Assembly: GCA_003696955.1 (NCBI GenBank)
Contig: RFGU01000249.1
Span: 16,677-80,676, forward strand
Direction: 5' to 3'
Length of the DNA stretch: 64,000 nt
Source of the DNA: Deltaproteobacteria bacterium
GTDB taxonomy: Bacteria > Myxococcota_A > Polyangia > Nannocystales > Nannocystaceae
The notes below the pieces were generated by a model, which saw nothing but the letters and a program-made list of their open reading frames with translations, was not told where the DNA came from and did no database searches. This document shows, one piece after another, positions 34,888 to 43,734 of this stretch (positions are counted from its first letter, which is position 1; each line of letters starts with the position of its first letter). A program made the translations under genes and the position numbers.

Positions 34888-36503
34888 CAACCTCCGTCGA
34901 ACTGGACGTCCCTCCCAAAGGCTCCCTGGAGAAGACGGGCTTTGCCCGGATCATGCGCGCCGTCGCCAAGGCCAAGGCCACGGGCAGCCTGTATCTCTTG
35001 TCGGGCAAGACGAAGAAGGTCGTCTTCTTCGAGGAAGGTCAGCCGGTCTTCGTGCGGTCGAACGTGTTGGCCGAATGTCTCGGGCAGGTGCTCGTCCAGG
35101 AGCGACTCATCACCGAGGAGCAGTGCAACCAGACCCTCGAGGCGATCCGTCGCACCGGGAAGAAGCAGGGCGAGTTGTTGGTCGAGATGGGGGTCTTGTC
35201 GGAGGGCAACCTGCGCTACGGCCTCGAGACCCAGCTTCGCACCAAGCTCTTCGACGTCTTCGCCTGGGAGTCGGGGCGCTACCAGTTCAAGCCGGGCCCC
35301 TCGAAGGAGGGGTTTCGCATTCGTCTCGACCGGTCGGCCGAGAGCGTCATCGTGGAGGGGATCCTCGAACGGGTGAGCGAGACCCGGGCGAAGGCTGCCC
35401 TCGCTGCGTCCATGGACGCCTTTCCCCGGCGGGACCGCAACGCACCGCGGGTGAACCTCTTGCCCGAGGAACGGCACTTCCTACGGTGCCTCGACGGTAG
35501 CCAGAGCGTCGCGGAGATCCTCGACGACCCGCCGAACGATCTCGTCCCGCGACCGGCGACCCTTCTCTACGCCCTCTTGCAATCGGGGTCGGCACGCCTC
35601 GAGTCCCGCCGCGCCGACGCGACCCGACGTCCGCCACCGCCGGATCTCACGCCCAAGGATCTTCCCCTCGACGAACTCGCCCTGTCCCTACCGGCCACGT
35701 CGACGCGGACGGAGTTCGAGGACACCCCGCCGCCCGGCCCCCTGCCCACGGACCCGGACCTGATGGGGGACGACGACTTCGACATCGAGGACATGGACGC
35801 CTCCACGGTGGCCGACCGTTCCGCCATCGAAGATCTGCTGGCGGCCGAGCCCGAGCTCGAGGAGGAGGTGTTCGACGACGAGGACGTGGAACTGCTCGAC
35901 GAAGACGCCATCGAAGTCCTCGAGGAGGACGAGGAGGTGGCGTACGAGGCGGTGGAGGAAGCGGCCGAGACCTACGACGAGGACTGGTCGGCCGCGGAGG
36001 ACCTCGCGCGGGAAGCCGGGGCGGACCCCGACGACCTCCTTGCCCTCGACGAGCTCGAATTCGTCGATCTCGGCGCCGGTTTCTCGGCCCCGCCACCCGC
36101 CACCTCGACCCCGGCGCACGAGGAGGCCAGCGATCCGGAGATGGCCGGTGCCATGCACTTCTCGGCCGGGGAGCAGGCCCTTTCGGCCGGCGACTACGAA
36201 ACGGCCGTCGCCGAGCTCGAGGCCGCCTTCGAACTCGGCGTGGACGTGCCGGAACTCCACGCCATGCTGGCCTACGCGCGCTTCCAAACGGCTCCCGACG
36301 ACCCGGCCATGCAGGCCCACGCCCTCGAGCTGCTCGACTACGCCGAAGAACTGAACCCGGACCTCGACCTGGTGCACGCCTACCGGGGCGCGATCCTGCG
36401 AGCGATGGGCGATCCCGCCAATGCGCGCCTTTCCCTCGAGCGTGCCCTCGAGATCAACCCCTACTGCGAGGTCGCCATGCAGCTCATGGACTCCATGAGC
36501 TGA
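34884..36503 (+). CDS. DUF4388 (PATAN) and TPR protein
   Basis: A 539-aa cytoplasmic protein. The N-terminal 95 residues (LEKTGFARIMRAVAKAKATGSLYL, VVFFEEGQPVFVRSNV) are a DUF4388/PATAN domain, common in myxobacterial signalling proteins. A second helical domain with QLRTKLFDVFAWESGRYQF follows, typical of the same proteins. Residues about 290-400 are very acidic and disordered (long Asp/Glu runs). The C-terminal 130 residues form TPR-like helices. Known for the family: roles in gliding and polarity-type regulation; the specific role here is unknown. Coupled to glnE by a 4-base overlap. Confidence 0.8.
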   Translation: MTTSVELDVPPKGSLEKTGFARIMRAVAKAKATGSLYLLSGKTKKVVFFEEGQPVFVRSNVLAECLGQVLVQERLITEEQCNQTLEAIRRTGKKQGELLVEMGVLSEGNLRYGLETQLRTKLFDVFAWESGRYQFKPGPSKEGFRIRLDRSAESVIVEGILERVSETRAKAALAASMDAFPRRDRNAPRVNLLPEERHFLRCLDGSQSVAEILDDPPNDLVPRPATLLYALLQSGSARLESRRADATRRPPPPDLTPKDLPLDELALSLPATSTRTEFEDTPPPGPLPTDPDLMGDDDFDIEDMDASTVADRSAIEDLLAAEPELEEEVFDDEDVELLDEDAIEVLEEDEEVAYEAVEEAAETYDEDWSAAEDLAREAGADPDDLLALDELEFVDLGAGFSAPPPATSTPAHEEASDPEMAGAMHFSAGEQALSAGDYETAVAELEAAFELGVDVPELHAMLAYARFQTAPDDPAMQAHALELLDYAEELNPDLDLVHAYRGAILRAMGDPANARLSLERALEINPYCEVAMQLMDSMS

Positions 36504-36508
36504 CGTGA

Positions 36509-36523
36509 CCGCGGGCTACGCGG
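36509..36523. terminator. Candidate bidirectional terminator hairpin
   Basis: CCGCG/CGCGG with the stop codon of the minus-strand gene in the five-base loop, 6 bases after the stop of the plus-strand gene. Confidence 0.3.
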
Positions 36524-37424
36524 CTTCGTTCTCGACGAGCCTGGGCCGCGGTCGCCATTTGAGCTTGTCGCGCTGGTCCACCTCGATGGGGAGAATCGCC
36601 TCCGACTTGTACGTCAGCGCCTTGGCGACGTTGCGGATGTCCCGTGCCAGGCGTCGCATCCCGTCGGGTTCGAGGGAGGCGGCGTGATCCGTCCCCTTCC
36701 ACGCCCGGTTGAGGGTGAAGTGACGCTCCACCCACGAGGCTCCGAGCGTAATCGCCGCGATGTCGGGCGCAATGCCCAGATGATGCCCGGAGAAGCCGAT
36801 GGCTCCAACCTCGTGGCCGTAGGCCCCGCGCAGGCGAGTGATCTCGCGCAGGCAGATGTCCTCGGGCGGCACGGGATACCCGGACGTGCACGCGTAGAGC
36901 ACCAGGTCCTCGGTGCGGCCCCGGGCGCGGAAGAACTCGACGATGCGCTCCTCCTCCTTGCGCGTGGTCATCCCCAGGCTGACGTGCAAGGGGCCTTCGT
37001 AGTGATCGAGCAGCCAGCCCAACATCTCGAAGTGGGTGTTGCAGGCGCTCGGAATCTTGATGTAGGCGGGGCCTAGGCTCGCGATCTCCCGCGCGCTCGT
37101 CAGATCCCACACGCTGCACGCGTACGTCACCCCCACTTCGTCGCAGACGGCGGCGAGTTGCCGGTGCACCTCCACGTCGAATTCCAGCGCCTCACGGTGT
37201 TCACCGTAGGTCCGCCCATAGCTGTTGGCGGGCACGGGATGAGGGGCCGCGTACTGCTCCGGGGTGAGCAACTCCTTGGGGCAGCGCTTCTGGAACTTCA
37301 CCACGTCGACGCCGCAGAACCGTGCGGCCACCTCGATCATCTCCTTGGCCGTCTCCACCTCGCCGCGGTGGTTGCATCCGATCTCGGCAACGATGCGCGG
37401 AACGTTCTCGGGTCCGATCTCCAT
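36516..37424 (-). CDS. NeuB-like nonulosonate (sialic acid family) synthase
   Basis: A 302-aa TIM-barrel synthase that would condense PEP with an N-acetylated hexose to make a nine-carbon sugar acid. Seen: IVAEIGCNHRGEVETAKEMI, VDVVKFQKR, YIKIPSACNTH (active-site region), VSLGMTTRKEEE, CTSGYPVPPED, IGFSGHHLG and VERHFTLNRAWKGTDHAASL. The C-terminal antifreeze-like SAF domain of standard NeuB (about 345 aa) is missing; the protein ends soon after the barrel. Product may be sialic, legionaminic or a related acid. Isolated from other surface-sugar genes. Confidence 0.85.
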   Translation of the reverse strand: MEIGPENVPRIVAEIGCNHRGEVETAKEMIEVAARFCGVDVVKFQKRCPKELLTPEQYAAPHPVPANSYGRTYGEHREALEFDVEVHRQLAAVCDEVGVTYACSVWDLTSAREIASLGPAYIKIPSACNTHFEMLGWLLDHYEGPLHVSLGMTTRKEEERIVEFFRARGRTEDLVLYACTSGYPVPPEDICLREITRLRGAYGHEVGAIGFSGHHLGIAPDIAAITLGASWVERHFTLNRAWKGTDHAASLEPDGMRRLARDIRNVAKALTYKSEAILPIEVDQRDKLKWRPRPRLVENEAA

Positions 37425-37553
37425 GCTACGGCTATGCCGCCGCCTCGCGGCCGGGCAAGGCCGCGGCCCAACTCGAACCGACGGAGGGGCGCCAGGTGTC
37501 CTTCTGCGACACTCGGCGTCCCGATTCGGCCAAGGGCGCGCTCCGCCCGCCCT

Positions 37554-39857
37554 TCAGCCAGCCTTGGGCGGCGCCTTTGCGTCGATGGACGGCTCCACCC
37601 CCATCTCCTCGAGCAGGTGATCCCCGTGGTCCACCGCGTCGAGGATCCACAGGATCGCGCGAACGTCCACGTGGATGCTGCGCGTAACCTCCGGGACGAA
37701 GAGCCAATCGCTCGCGATGGACTCGTAATTGCCGTCGAAGGCCAACCCGACGAGTTCGCCGGCCGCGTTCAAGGTCGCCGATCCGGAGTTGCCCCCGGTG
37801 ATGTCGAGGTCGGCCAGGAAGTCGAGCGGCACTTCACCGAGTTCCGGCGCGGCGTACGGGCCCCACGTGCCGCGCTCGATGGCGGCGAGCAACGCATCCG
37901 GCGCAGCGAAGGGCTCCTTGCCCGTGTGCTTGGCTGCGAGCTGCCGGAACGTCGTGAACGGTTCGTACACGTCGGCATCCGGTGCCGGGCGATAGCCGCG
38001 CACCGTACCGAAGGTGATCCGCAGGGTGCCGTTGGCATCCGGCGCCACCTCCTTGCCGGCGTGGGCACGCAGCGCGGCGATGTATCGTGGACGCAGTCGG
38101 TCGAGGGCGCCCGAGAAGGCCTCGTCCTCCGCGCGCCGCGCCTCTCGCAGATCCCGCAGGGACATGGCGATGCGCACGAAGGGATCCTTGCTGCGCCGCA
38201 GGCGCGCCGGACGAGCCGTACGGAACAGCTTCTTGCGGGTCTTGGCGTCCTCGAGTTGGGTCCGCTCGAAGAGCGCCGCGATCCGCCGACGAACGGCGGC
38301 CGCGTCGAGCCCTTCGTAGTCCTTGCCGAGCAGCGCCTCGAGCACCTCCGTGGGCCGGTCCTCGGGCGGAAGACGGCGCGCCCTGTCGACGAAGAGTTCG
38401 AGCATGGCGGCGTCCACGCGGCGGTCGTAGGTGCGCTCGAGGGCATCGAGCCACCGCTCGAGGTTGGGGAGATTCCGATCCTGGTAGGACGGGCGTCGCT
38501 CCGCGTCCGGCTTGGCCCGTTCGTACGCCGCGTCCACGATGGTCGTCGCAACGTCGAGGAGATCCGATGCCCCGAGAAGTTCGCGCTCCGCAGTCCGGCG
38601 CATGCGGGTCTTCTCGCGCGCTTCGAAGAGCGCGGCAAGCTCGTCCAGCACCGAACCATAGGTCTTGGTACGGTCGGGATCGGCCGCAATCCATGCTGCG
38701 AGGTTCTGCTCGAGGGCCGCCTTGGCCTCGGCGAGCCCGCCCTTTTCGAGGCCATCGAGCATACCCTGGAAGTTGGTGCGGTAGTTGTGCAGCCCCCGCA
38801 GGCGACTGGCCACCTTGATCCCGACCTCCGGATCCTGTTTCGCCAGTTCTTCGAGCGTGGCGATCTGCGCGTCGAACGACTCGATGAGATGGGGATAGTG
38901 GAACTCCACCGCCTCCCGCACCTCGTGGGCCGTCTTGAGACGATAGGTACGCCCGGGATAGCCCGCGACGAACACCGGATCGCCGGCCGCAAGGGGCGCT
39001 TTCGCCACCTTCAGATGATGGGGAGGACGATAGGGGACGTTGTCGGCGGCGTGTTCCGCTGGCTTGCCGTCCGGTCCTACGTAGGCCCGCAGAAACGCGA
39101 AGTCCCCGGTGTGACGGGGCCATCGCCAGTTGTCCACCTCGCCGCCGAAGACGCCGATGCCGGCGTGGGGGGCATAGACCAGGCGCACGTCGCGGATCTC
39201 GAGCTGTTCGACCAAGTGGTATTCGGCGCCTTCGAAGAAGGGGCGCACGGTGCAACGGATCTCCGGCCGGCCGCGTTCGCACGCTGCGACGAGATCCTTG
39301 ACGCGCCGCTCGATGGCGCGGGCGCGCTCCCGGGGATCGACGTCCTCGGCCAGATCGCCCCGGACCTGCTCGGTCACGTCCTCCATACGTTGGGTGACGT
39401 AGACACGCGCGCGCGGCCCCGCCCACAGTTCTTCGCTGCGGGTGCGGGCGAGGTAGCCATCGTGGAGCAGGTTGCGGTCCTTCGAACTGTTGTGCTGCAG
39501 TGCCCCCGTCACGCAGTGATGGTTCGTGATCACGAGCCCCTCGGGCGACACGAAGAATGCAGAACACCCGCCCAACGAGACGATGGCGCCCAGGGGAAAG
39601 CGTGTCGGATCTGCCAGATCCCCGGCGGCGATGCGAAACCCCATGGCCTCGAACGTGTCGGCGAAGGCCGGCATCTGACTGGGCATCCACATCCCGCCCG
39701 GTTCGTAGGCGAGGGCAGGTTCCGCGTCGGAGGTGTCTTGCGGGGCGTCCTGCGGCGTCGCCGAATCGCCTACCGGCGCGCGACCGCAGGCGATGGCGAT
39801 CGTGAACATCGAAAGGAGCGACGCACCGCGACGATAGCGGGGGGACAGGTTCGGCAT
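37554..39857 (-). CDS. S46 family dipeptidyl-peptidase lipoprotein
   Basis: A 767-aa serine peptidase of the DPP7/DPP11 family, which removes N-terminal dipeptides in the periplasm or at the cell surface. Catalytic triad regions: TNHHC (residues 111-115), FGGEVDNWRWPRHTGDF (Asp), and ITGGNSGSATLN (nucleophile Ser). The S1 specificity position in LAFDGNYES is Gly, as in DPP7 (hydrophobic P1), not the Arg of DPP11. A lipobox (IAIAC, Cys24) makes it a lipoprotein. ATG 39857 or 39866 are equivalent starts. Followed by a 129-base gap with nothing recognised. Confidence 0.9.
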   Translation of the reverse strand: MPNLSPRYRRGASLLSMFTIAIACGRAPVGDSATPQDAPQDTSDAEPALAYEPGGMWMPSQMPAFADTFEAMGFRIAAGDLADPTRFPLGAIVSLGGCSAFFVSPEGLVITNHHCVTGALQHNSSKDRNLLHDGYLARTRSEELWAGPRARVYVTQRMEDVTEQVRGDLAEDVDPRERARAIERRVKDLVAACERGRPEIRCTVRPFFEGAEYHLVEQLEIRDVRLVYAPHAGIGVFGGEVDNWRWPRHTGDFAFLRAYVGPDGKPAEHAADNVPYRPPHHLKVAKAPLAAGDPVFVAGYPGRTYRLKTAHEVREAVEFHYPHLIESFDAQIATLEELAKQDPEVGIKVASRLRGLHNYRTNFQGMLDGLEKGGLAEAKAALEQNLAAWIAADPDRTKTYGSVLDELAALFEAREKTRMRRTAERELLGASDLLDVATTIVDAAYERAKPDAERRPSYQDRNLPNLERWLDALERTYDRRVDAAMLELFVDRARRLPPEDRPTEVLEALLGKDYEGLDAAAVRRRIAALFERTQLEDAKTRKKLFRTARPARLRRSKDPFVRIAMSLRDLREARRAEDEAFSGALDRLRPRYIAALRAHAGKEVAPDANGTLRITFGTVRGYRPAPDADVYEPFTTFRQLAAKHTGKEPFAAPDALLAAIERGTWGPYAAPELGEVPLDFLADLDITGGNSGSATLNAAGELVGLAFDGNYESIASDWLFVPEVTRSIHVDVRAILWILDAVDHGDHLLEEMGVEPSIDAKAPPKAG

Positions 39858-39953
39858 GGGGCCCATCGTGCCGGTCGGCCGTAGGACCGCGCAAGGGCGA
39901 CGGCCGTCTTCGGTGAGCACGCGACCTGGCCCCCACGGGCAGCGAAACGTTGG

Positions 39954-39959
39954 TACCGT
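39954..39959 (+). promoter_or_regulatory. -10 box, leaderless promoter of the lipid-kinase gene
   Basis: TACCGT ending 6 bases before the GTG at 39966, so initiation 7 bases downstream would place the start codon at the mRNA 5' end. Confidence 0.4.
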
Positions 39960-39965
39960 GGCGCC

Positions 39966-41012
39966 GTGGCGCCACCTACGCGCACCCTGCTCGTCGCCAA
40001 CCCCACCGCGCGCACGGGCCGCGCCGCACGGGCCATCGAGCGCGCCATGCAGGCGCTCGAGCGGGCCCATCTCGACCCGGAGTTCCTGCCGACCCGCCCC
40101 GAGGGCGCCACGGTTCCGGCCATCGCCGACCGCATCGAACAGGGCGATGTGGCCCGCGTGGTCTACCTCGGCGGTGACGGTACCTTCGCGGAGGCAGCCA
40201 AGGGCATCATCCTCGCCCGCGAACGCTCGGGCATCGACGTCCCCCTCGGCATGCTGCCCATGGGCACGGCCAACGACCAGGGCCGGTCCTTCGGGATCCC
40301 CGCCGGAGAACGCAACATCGAGAAGAACGTGGAGATCGTCCGGCGGGGGATCGAACAGTGGATGGACGTCGGCCGCATCTTCGCCTTCGATGCCGAGGGC
40401 ACCTGCATCGCCCAGGATCTTTGGTTCGACAACTGCGGCGTGGGCCTTTCGGCCCAGATCCTCGCGGCGCGAAACCGGGACCGGGATCTCGTGGGCCGCG
40501 TGCCGCTGCTCCGCCGCATCTACCGCGACAAGATCATCTACACGTTCGCGGCCCTACGCTCCCTCTTCGCGGGCATGATGACCGGTGGCCGGCGATTCGC
40601 GGTGCAACTTACGGTCGACGACGAACAGCACCGTTTCGACAACGTGACCGACATCGTCTTGCTCGACACGATCCTCTACGCCGGCGACTGGGTCTTCGAC
40701 CCGCGGACGCGAGCCGACGATGGCCTTTTCGAGATCGTGGTCGTGCGCGGGCACGCCGATTGGGCGGCTGCGGCCATCTCGGGACACAAGCACAATCCGG
40801 TCACCGAGGACGACCTCGCCGTCCTCGGCATCCCGAGCCGGCAGGTGCTTCGCGGTCGCACCATCGAAATCGACCTCGAACGCGCCGAGGACACCGGACG
40901 CATCTTCGCCCAGATCGACGGCGAGGAGTGGATCGTGGCCGACCGGTACCGCGTCGAGAATCTGTTCCATCACCTGCGCATCATCGTGCCCGAGGACGCC
41001 CACTTCATCTGA
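39966..41012 (+). CDS. Diacylglycerol kinase family lipid kinase
   Basis: A 348-aa DAGK-catalytic-domain protein (YegS/DgkB type). Seen: LLVANPTARTG at the N-terminus, YLGGDGTFAEAAKG (GGDGT 69-73), MLPMGTANDQGRSFGIP, FDNCGVGLSAQIL, then the C-terminal beta-sandwich with DDGLFEIVVVRG and a DGEEW near the end. Such enzymes phosphorylate diacylglycerol or sphingoid bases; the lipid cannot be chosen from sequence. GTG start. Confidence 0.88.
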   Translation: MAPPTRTLLVANPTARTGRAARAIERAMQALERAHLDPEFLPTRPEGATVPAIADRIEQGDVARVVYLGGDGTFAEAAKGIILARERSGIDVPLGMLPMGTANDQGRSFGIPAGERNIEKNVEIVRRGIEQWMDVGRIFAFDAEGTCIAQDLWFDNCGVGLSAQILAARNRDRDLVGRVPLLRRIYRDKIIYTFAALRSLFAGMMTGGRRFAVQLTVDDEQHRFDNVTDIVLLDTILYAGDWVFDPRTRADDGLFEIVVVRGHADWAAAAISGHKHNPVTEDDLAVLGIPSRQVLRGRTIEIDLERAEDTGRIFAQIDGEEWIVADRYRVENLFHHLRIIVPEDAHFI

Positions 41013-41044
41013 GACCGCGGCGCGAAGAAGGCGTGGGGTCTCAG
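41009..41044. terminator. Bidirectional terminator hairpin enclosing both stop codons
   Basis: Perfect 8-base repeat CTGAGACC/GGTCTCAG with a 20-base loop. The left arm contains the TGA of the lipid kinase and the right arm the TGA of the convergent Mpl fusion gene. No T-tract. Confidence 0.55.
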
Positions 41045-42951
41045 GTTCGCGGCGGCAGGATCGCCCCCTCGGTGGGCAACTCGAACACCATGCAGACGGC
41101 ACCTTCGAGGGCGGCCGTCGCCTCGAAGTTCGGGGAGCCGACCACCCGGGGGTCGACCACCTCGCGGGGGACTTCGGTGAAGCCGAGCTTCGTGGCGAAG
41201 AAGTTCGATGCCGTGGCCGTCACGAGGTAGATGCGCCGAACCCCCTGGGTCCGCGCGTGGCGCATGATGCAGTCCCCGAGCACCCAACCGAGCCCCTCGC
41301 CGCGCCGCTCGGGGGTCACGGCCAGGCCGAAGAGGAACGCCGCATCGCCCCGCACGTCCAGGCTCACGCAGGCGACCACGTCCTCCCCGCCCCGGATCAC
41401 GAGTGTGTCGACGGTGGGCTCCCAGACCACGGCCGGCAGCCCGTAACCGGCGAGCAACGCATCCACCTGCGGACGATCGCGCGTCTGGGCGAAGACCACC
41501 GGATCACCGAGCCGCTGCAGGATTCGCGTGCCGAGATCGTCGAAGCTGCCACTCGACAGCACGAGGACCGTATCCCCCGGTGCGACGGCCGAGATGACGT
41601 CCTCGAGGAGCACGTCGGTTCGCTCGAACGCGCGTGCCGGCACGCCCCGTGCACCGATGGCCCGGGCAAGCTCGACCGGGTCGAGACGCTCGTTCGCGGG
41701 GACCTTCTCCGGACGGTACAAGGGACCTATCCGCACGCTCGATGCCGCATCGAATGCCGACGCATAGGCCTGTTGGAACACCCGCCGACGGGACGATGCC
41801 GAGCGGGGTTCGAAACACACGTGCAGCGCGTGTTCCGGATACCTGCGGCGCAGGGCCGACACCGTCATCGCCACGGCCGTGGGGTGGTGGGCGAAGTCGT
41901 CGATGACCCGCACCCCCTGGGCGACGCCGAGCAGCTCCTGGCGCCTGCGCACGCCACGAAAGGTCTGGATCCCCCGCGCGACGACCTCGGGATCGCACCC
42001 GTGCAGCCGGCACAACCCGATCACCGCCAGGAGGTTGGCCACGTTGTGCTGGCCCACGAGCTGCGTGGAGAAGGTGCCCAACGGCGTCCCACGTTCGTAC
42101 ACGTCGAAGACCGTTCGCCGCGCTCCGGGCCGGCTGCGCACCACGGCGGCATAGTCCCGCTCCCCGACGCTCGCCTCGTCGGGCACGACGCCATAGGTGT
42201 GGATCCTGCCCTCGCAGGCGGCCGCACACCCGAGGGCTTCGGGGTCGTCACCGCAGACGAGGAGATCACCATCGGCCGGGATCAGGGCTGCAAACGCCCG
42301 AAACGTCCGGCGCACCTCGTCGAGGTCCGCGAAGATGTCCGCGTGATCGAACTCCACGGACGTCAAGATGGCCCGCTTGGGACGATAGTGGAGGAACTTC
42401 GAGCGCTTGTCGAAGAACGCCGTGTCGTATTCGTCACCCTCGACGACGAACGTGTCGCCGCTGCCGAGGTGGTAGCCCCGGCCGAGGTTCTGCGGCACGC
42501 CCCCGATCAGATAGGAAGGATCGGCTCCAGCCACGACCAGGCACCACGCCAGGGCACTGGCCGTCGTCGTCTTGCCGTGGGTGCCCACGACCACGTACGG
42601 GTCACGGCCTTCGAGCAAGGCCGAAGCGAGCATGGAGGGAAAGCTCTCGAGCGCGATCCCCCGTTCCTTGGCGGCCACCACCTCCGGGTGGTCCGCGCTG
42701 CAGACGTTGCCCACCACGACCCGGTCCGGCCCCCAGGCGAGGTTCGCCGGATCGAAGCCCTCGAACACGTCGATCCCCGCCTCCTCGAGCTGGGTGCTCA
42801 TGGGCGGGTAGATGGCGGCATCCGAGCCGCGGACGTCGTGGCCGGCTTCCCGCATGAGGCCGGCGAGGGCTCCCATGCCGGTCCCGGCGATGCCGATGAA
42901 ATGGACCTTCAGGGCCCTTCCATCTTCGGCGGCGAGGCCCTCCTGGGTCAA
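41041..42951 (-). CDS. mpl: Mpl murein-peptide ligase fused to a GNAT acetyltransferase
   Basis: A 636-aa two-part protein. The N-terminal 465 residues are Mpl, which ligates recycled L-Ala-D-Glu-mDAP tripeptide to UDP-MurNAc: KVHFIGIAGTGMGALAGL, VVGTHGKTTTASALAWCL (ATP loop), YLIGGVPQNLG, VEGDEYDTAFFDKRSKFLHYRP, VEFDHADIFADL, and IDDFAHHPTAV. The last 155 residues are a GNAT domain (AFLFGLAVTPERRGEGLGWVLGD, YLVTATASNFFATKLGF) like ArsN2-type enzymes. No ATG is usable: TTG 42951, after AGGGG, or CTG 42912 at the canonical Mpl N-terminus are the candidate starts. The 277 bases upstream to 43228 hold no other gene. Confidence 0.88.
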   Translation of the reverse strand: MTQEGLAAEDGRALKVHFIGIAGTGMGALAGLMREAGHDVRGSDAAIYPPMSTQLEEAGIDVFEGFDPANLAWGPDRVVVGNVCSADHPEVVAAKERGIALESFPSMLASALLEGRDPYVVVGTHGKTTTASALAWCLVVAGADPSYLIGGVPQNLGRGYHLGSGDTFVVEGDEYDTAFFDKRSKFLHYRPKRAILTSVEFDHADIFADLDEVRRTFRAFAALIPADGDLLVCGDDPEALGCAAACEGRIHTYGVVPDEASVGERDYAAVVRSRPGARRTVFDVYERGTPLGTFSTQLVGQHNVANLLAVIGLCRLHGCDPEVVARGIQTFRGVRRRQELLGVAQGVRVIDDFAHHPTAVAMTVSALRRRYPEHALHVCFEPRSASSRRRVFQQAYASAFDAASSVRIGPLYRPEKVPANERLDPVELARAIGARGVPARAFERTDVLLEDVISAVAPGDTVLVLSSGSFDDLGTRILQRLGDPVVFAQTRDRPQVDALLAGYGLPAVVWEPTVDTLVIRGGEDVVACVSLDVRGDAAFLFGLAVTPERRGEGLGWVLGDCIMRHARTQGVRRIYLVTATASNFFATKLGFTEVPREVVDPRVVGSPNFEATAALEGAVCMVFELPTEGAILPPRT

Positions 42952-43228
42952 GGCGCGGGGCCCCTCGCGCACCTGCGTAGACCCGTTCGCGGCCAGATTT
43001 CGCCGCCCGGTACGCCGTCGGCGTCCTCCGCGGCGCACGGCGCGAACGAGGCACTGGAGCTTTCGAGAGCACCGCTGCGCACACGACGCGGCCGCGCGCG
43101 CGTGCCGGCCGGGGTCGGCGCGGTCCGGCCGCATGACGCGAACGTCCGGGCAAAATTGACCCCGTGGGGCTATTTCGAACACCGTCGTGGCTTGGTATTC
43201 GGATCCACGCATGGAAGGGACGCTCCTC

Positions 43229-43564
43229 ATGGACAACGATCGCCGCTCCCGCAAGCGGGTACCCATCTCCGTCGAGCTCAAGCTTCATGCCCCGTCGCTG
43301 CATTTCGTCCTGCTCTCCCGAACGGTGGACATGTCGACCCGTGGCGCATTCGTGCGCTCGAACCGTCCCCTACCCGTCGGGGCCCCGGTGACGGTCGAGT
43401 TCGACCGTGGACGGGCCAAGAATCCGCTTCGTGTATCCGCCGAGGTCGTGCGCGTGGGATCGGTGGAGGAGGGCCGCGCGGCCGGGATCGCCCTGCGCTT
43501 CACCGACGTGACCGAGCTCGACGAGGCCCTGATCGACGACCTCATCCGCACCGCGAAGGCCTGA
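43229..43564 (+). CDS. PilZ domain protein
   Basis: A 111-aa single-domain PilZ protein. Both c-di-GMP contacts are intact: RRSRKR near the N-terminus and DMSTRGAFV (DxSxxG). GGAAGGGA lies 8 bases before ATG 43229, which decides against the upstream starts at 43187 and 43211. Inferred role: small c-di-GMP receptor; with the 1458 gene it is the second in this window, and this copy keeps the consensus motif. Monocistronic. Confidence 0.85.
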   Translation: MDNDRRSRKRVPISVELKLHAPSLHFVLLSRTVDMSTRGAFVRSNRPLPVGAPVTVEFDRGRAKNPLRVSAEVVRVGSVEEGRAAGIALRFTDVTELDEALIDDLIRTAKA

Positions 43565-43697
43565 CCCCGGTGTTCGCAGCCGCGGGCCCCTCGTCGGACG
43601 GGCAGCGAACCGCACCGCAGCCGTCTGCGGCTTCGGCACCGGCCTCCCCGCGGACGACCACGGGTCGCGCGCCATCGGCGCACGGGCGATTTTTCGA

Positions 43698-43727
43698 TTG
43701 AGCCGCTCGCCACGACCGGTCTACGAT
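43698..43727 (+). promoter_or_regulatory. Leaderless-type promoter of the beta-propeller lipoprotein
   Basis: TTGAGC (43698-43703), 18 bases, then TACGAT (43722-43727), 7 bases before the ATG at 43735. Confidence 0.5.
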
Positions 43728-43734
43728 CCGGTCC

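Noticed and set aside
32100..36503. Fusion of the DUF4388 protein with a long upstream frame
   Set aside because: The upstream part overlaps glnE in another frame and is Arg/Pro-rich. The real start is the ATG at 34884 that overlaps the glnE stop.
40720..43701. Plus-strand frame of about 990 codons
   Set aside because: It is antisense to the Mpl-GNAT gene, with Arg/His/Pro-rich sequence and no domain motif.
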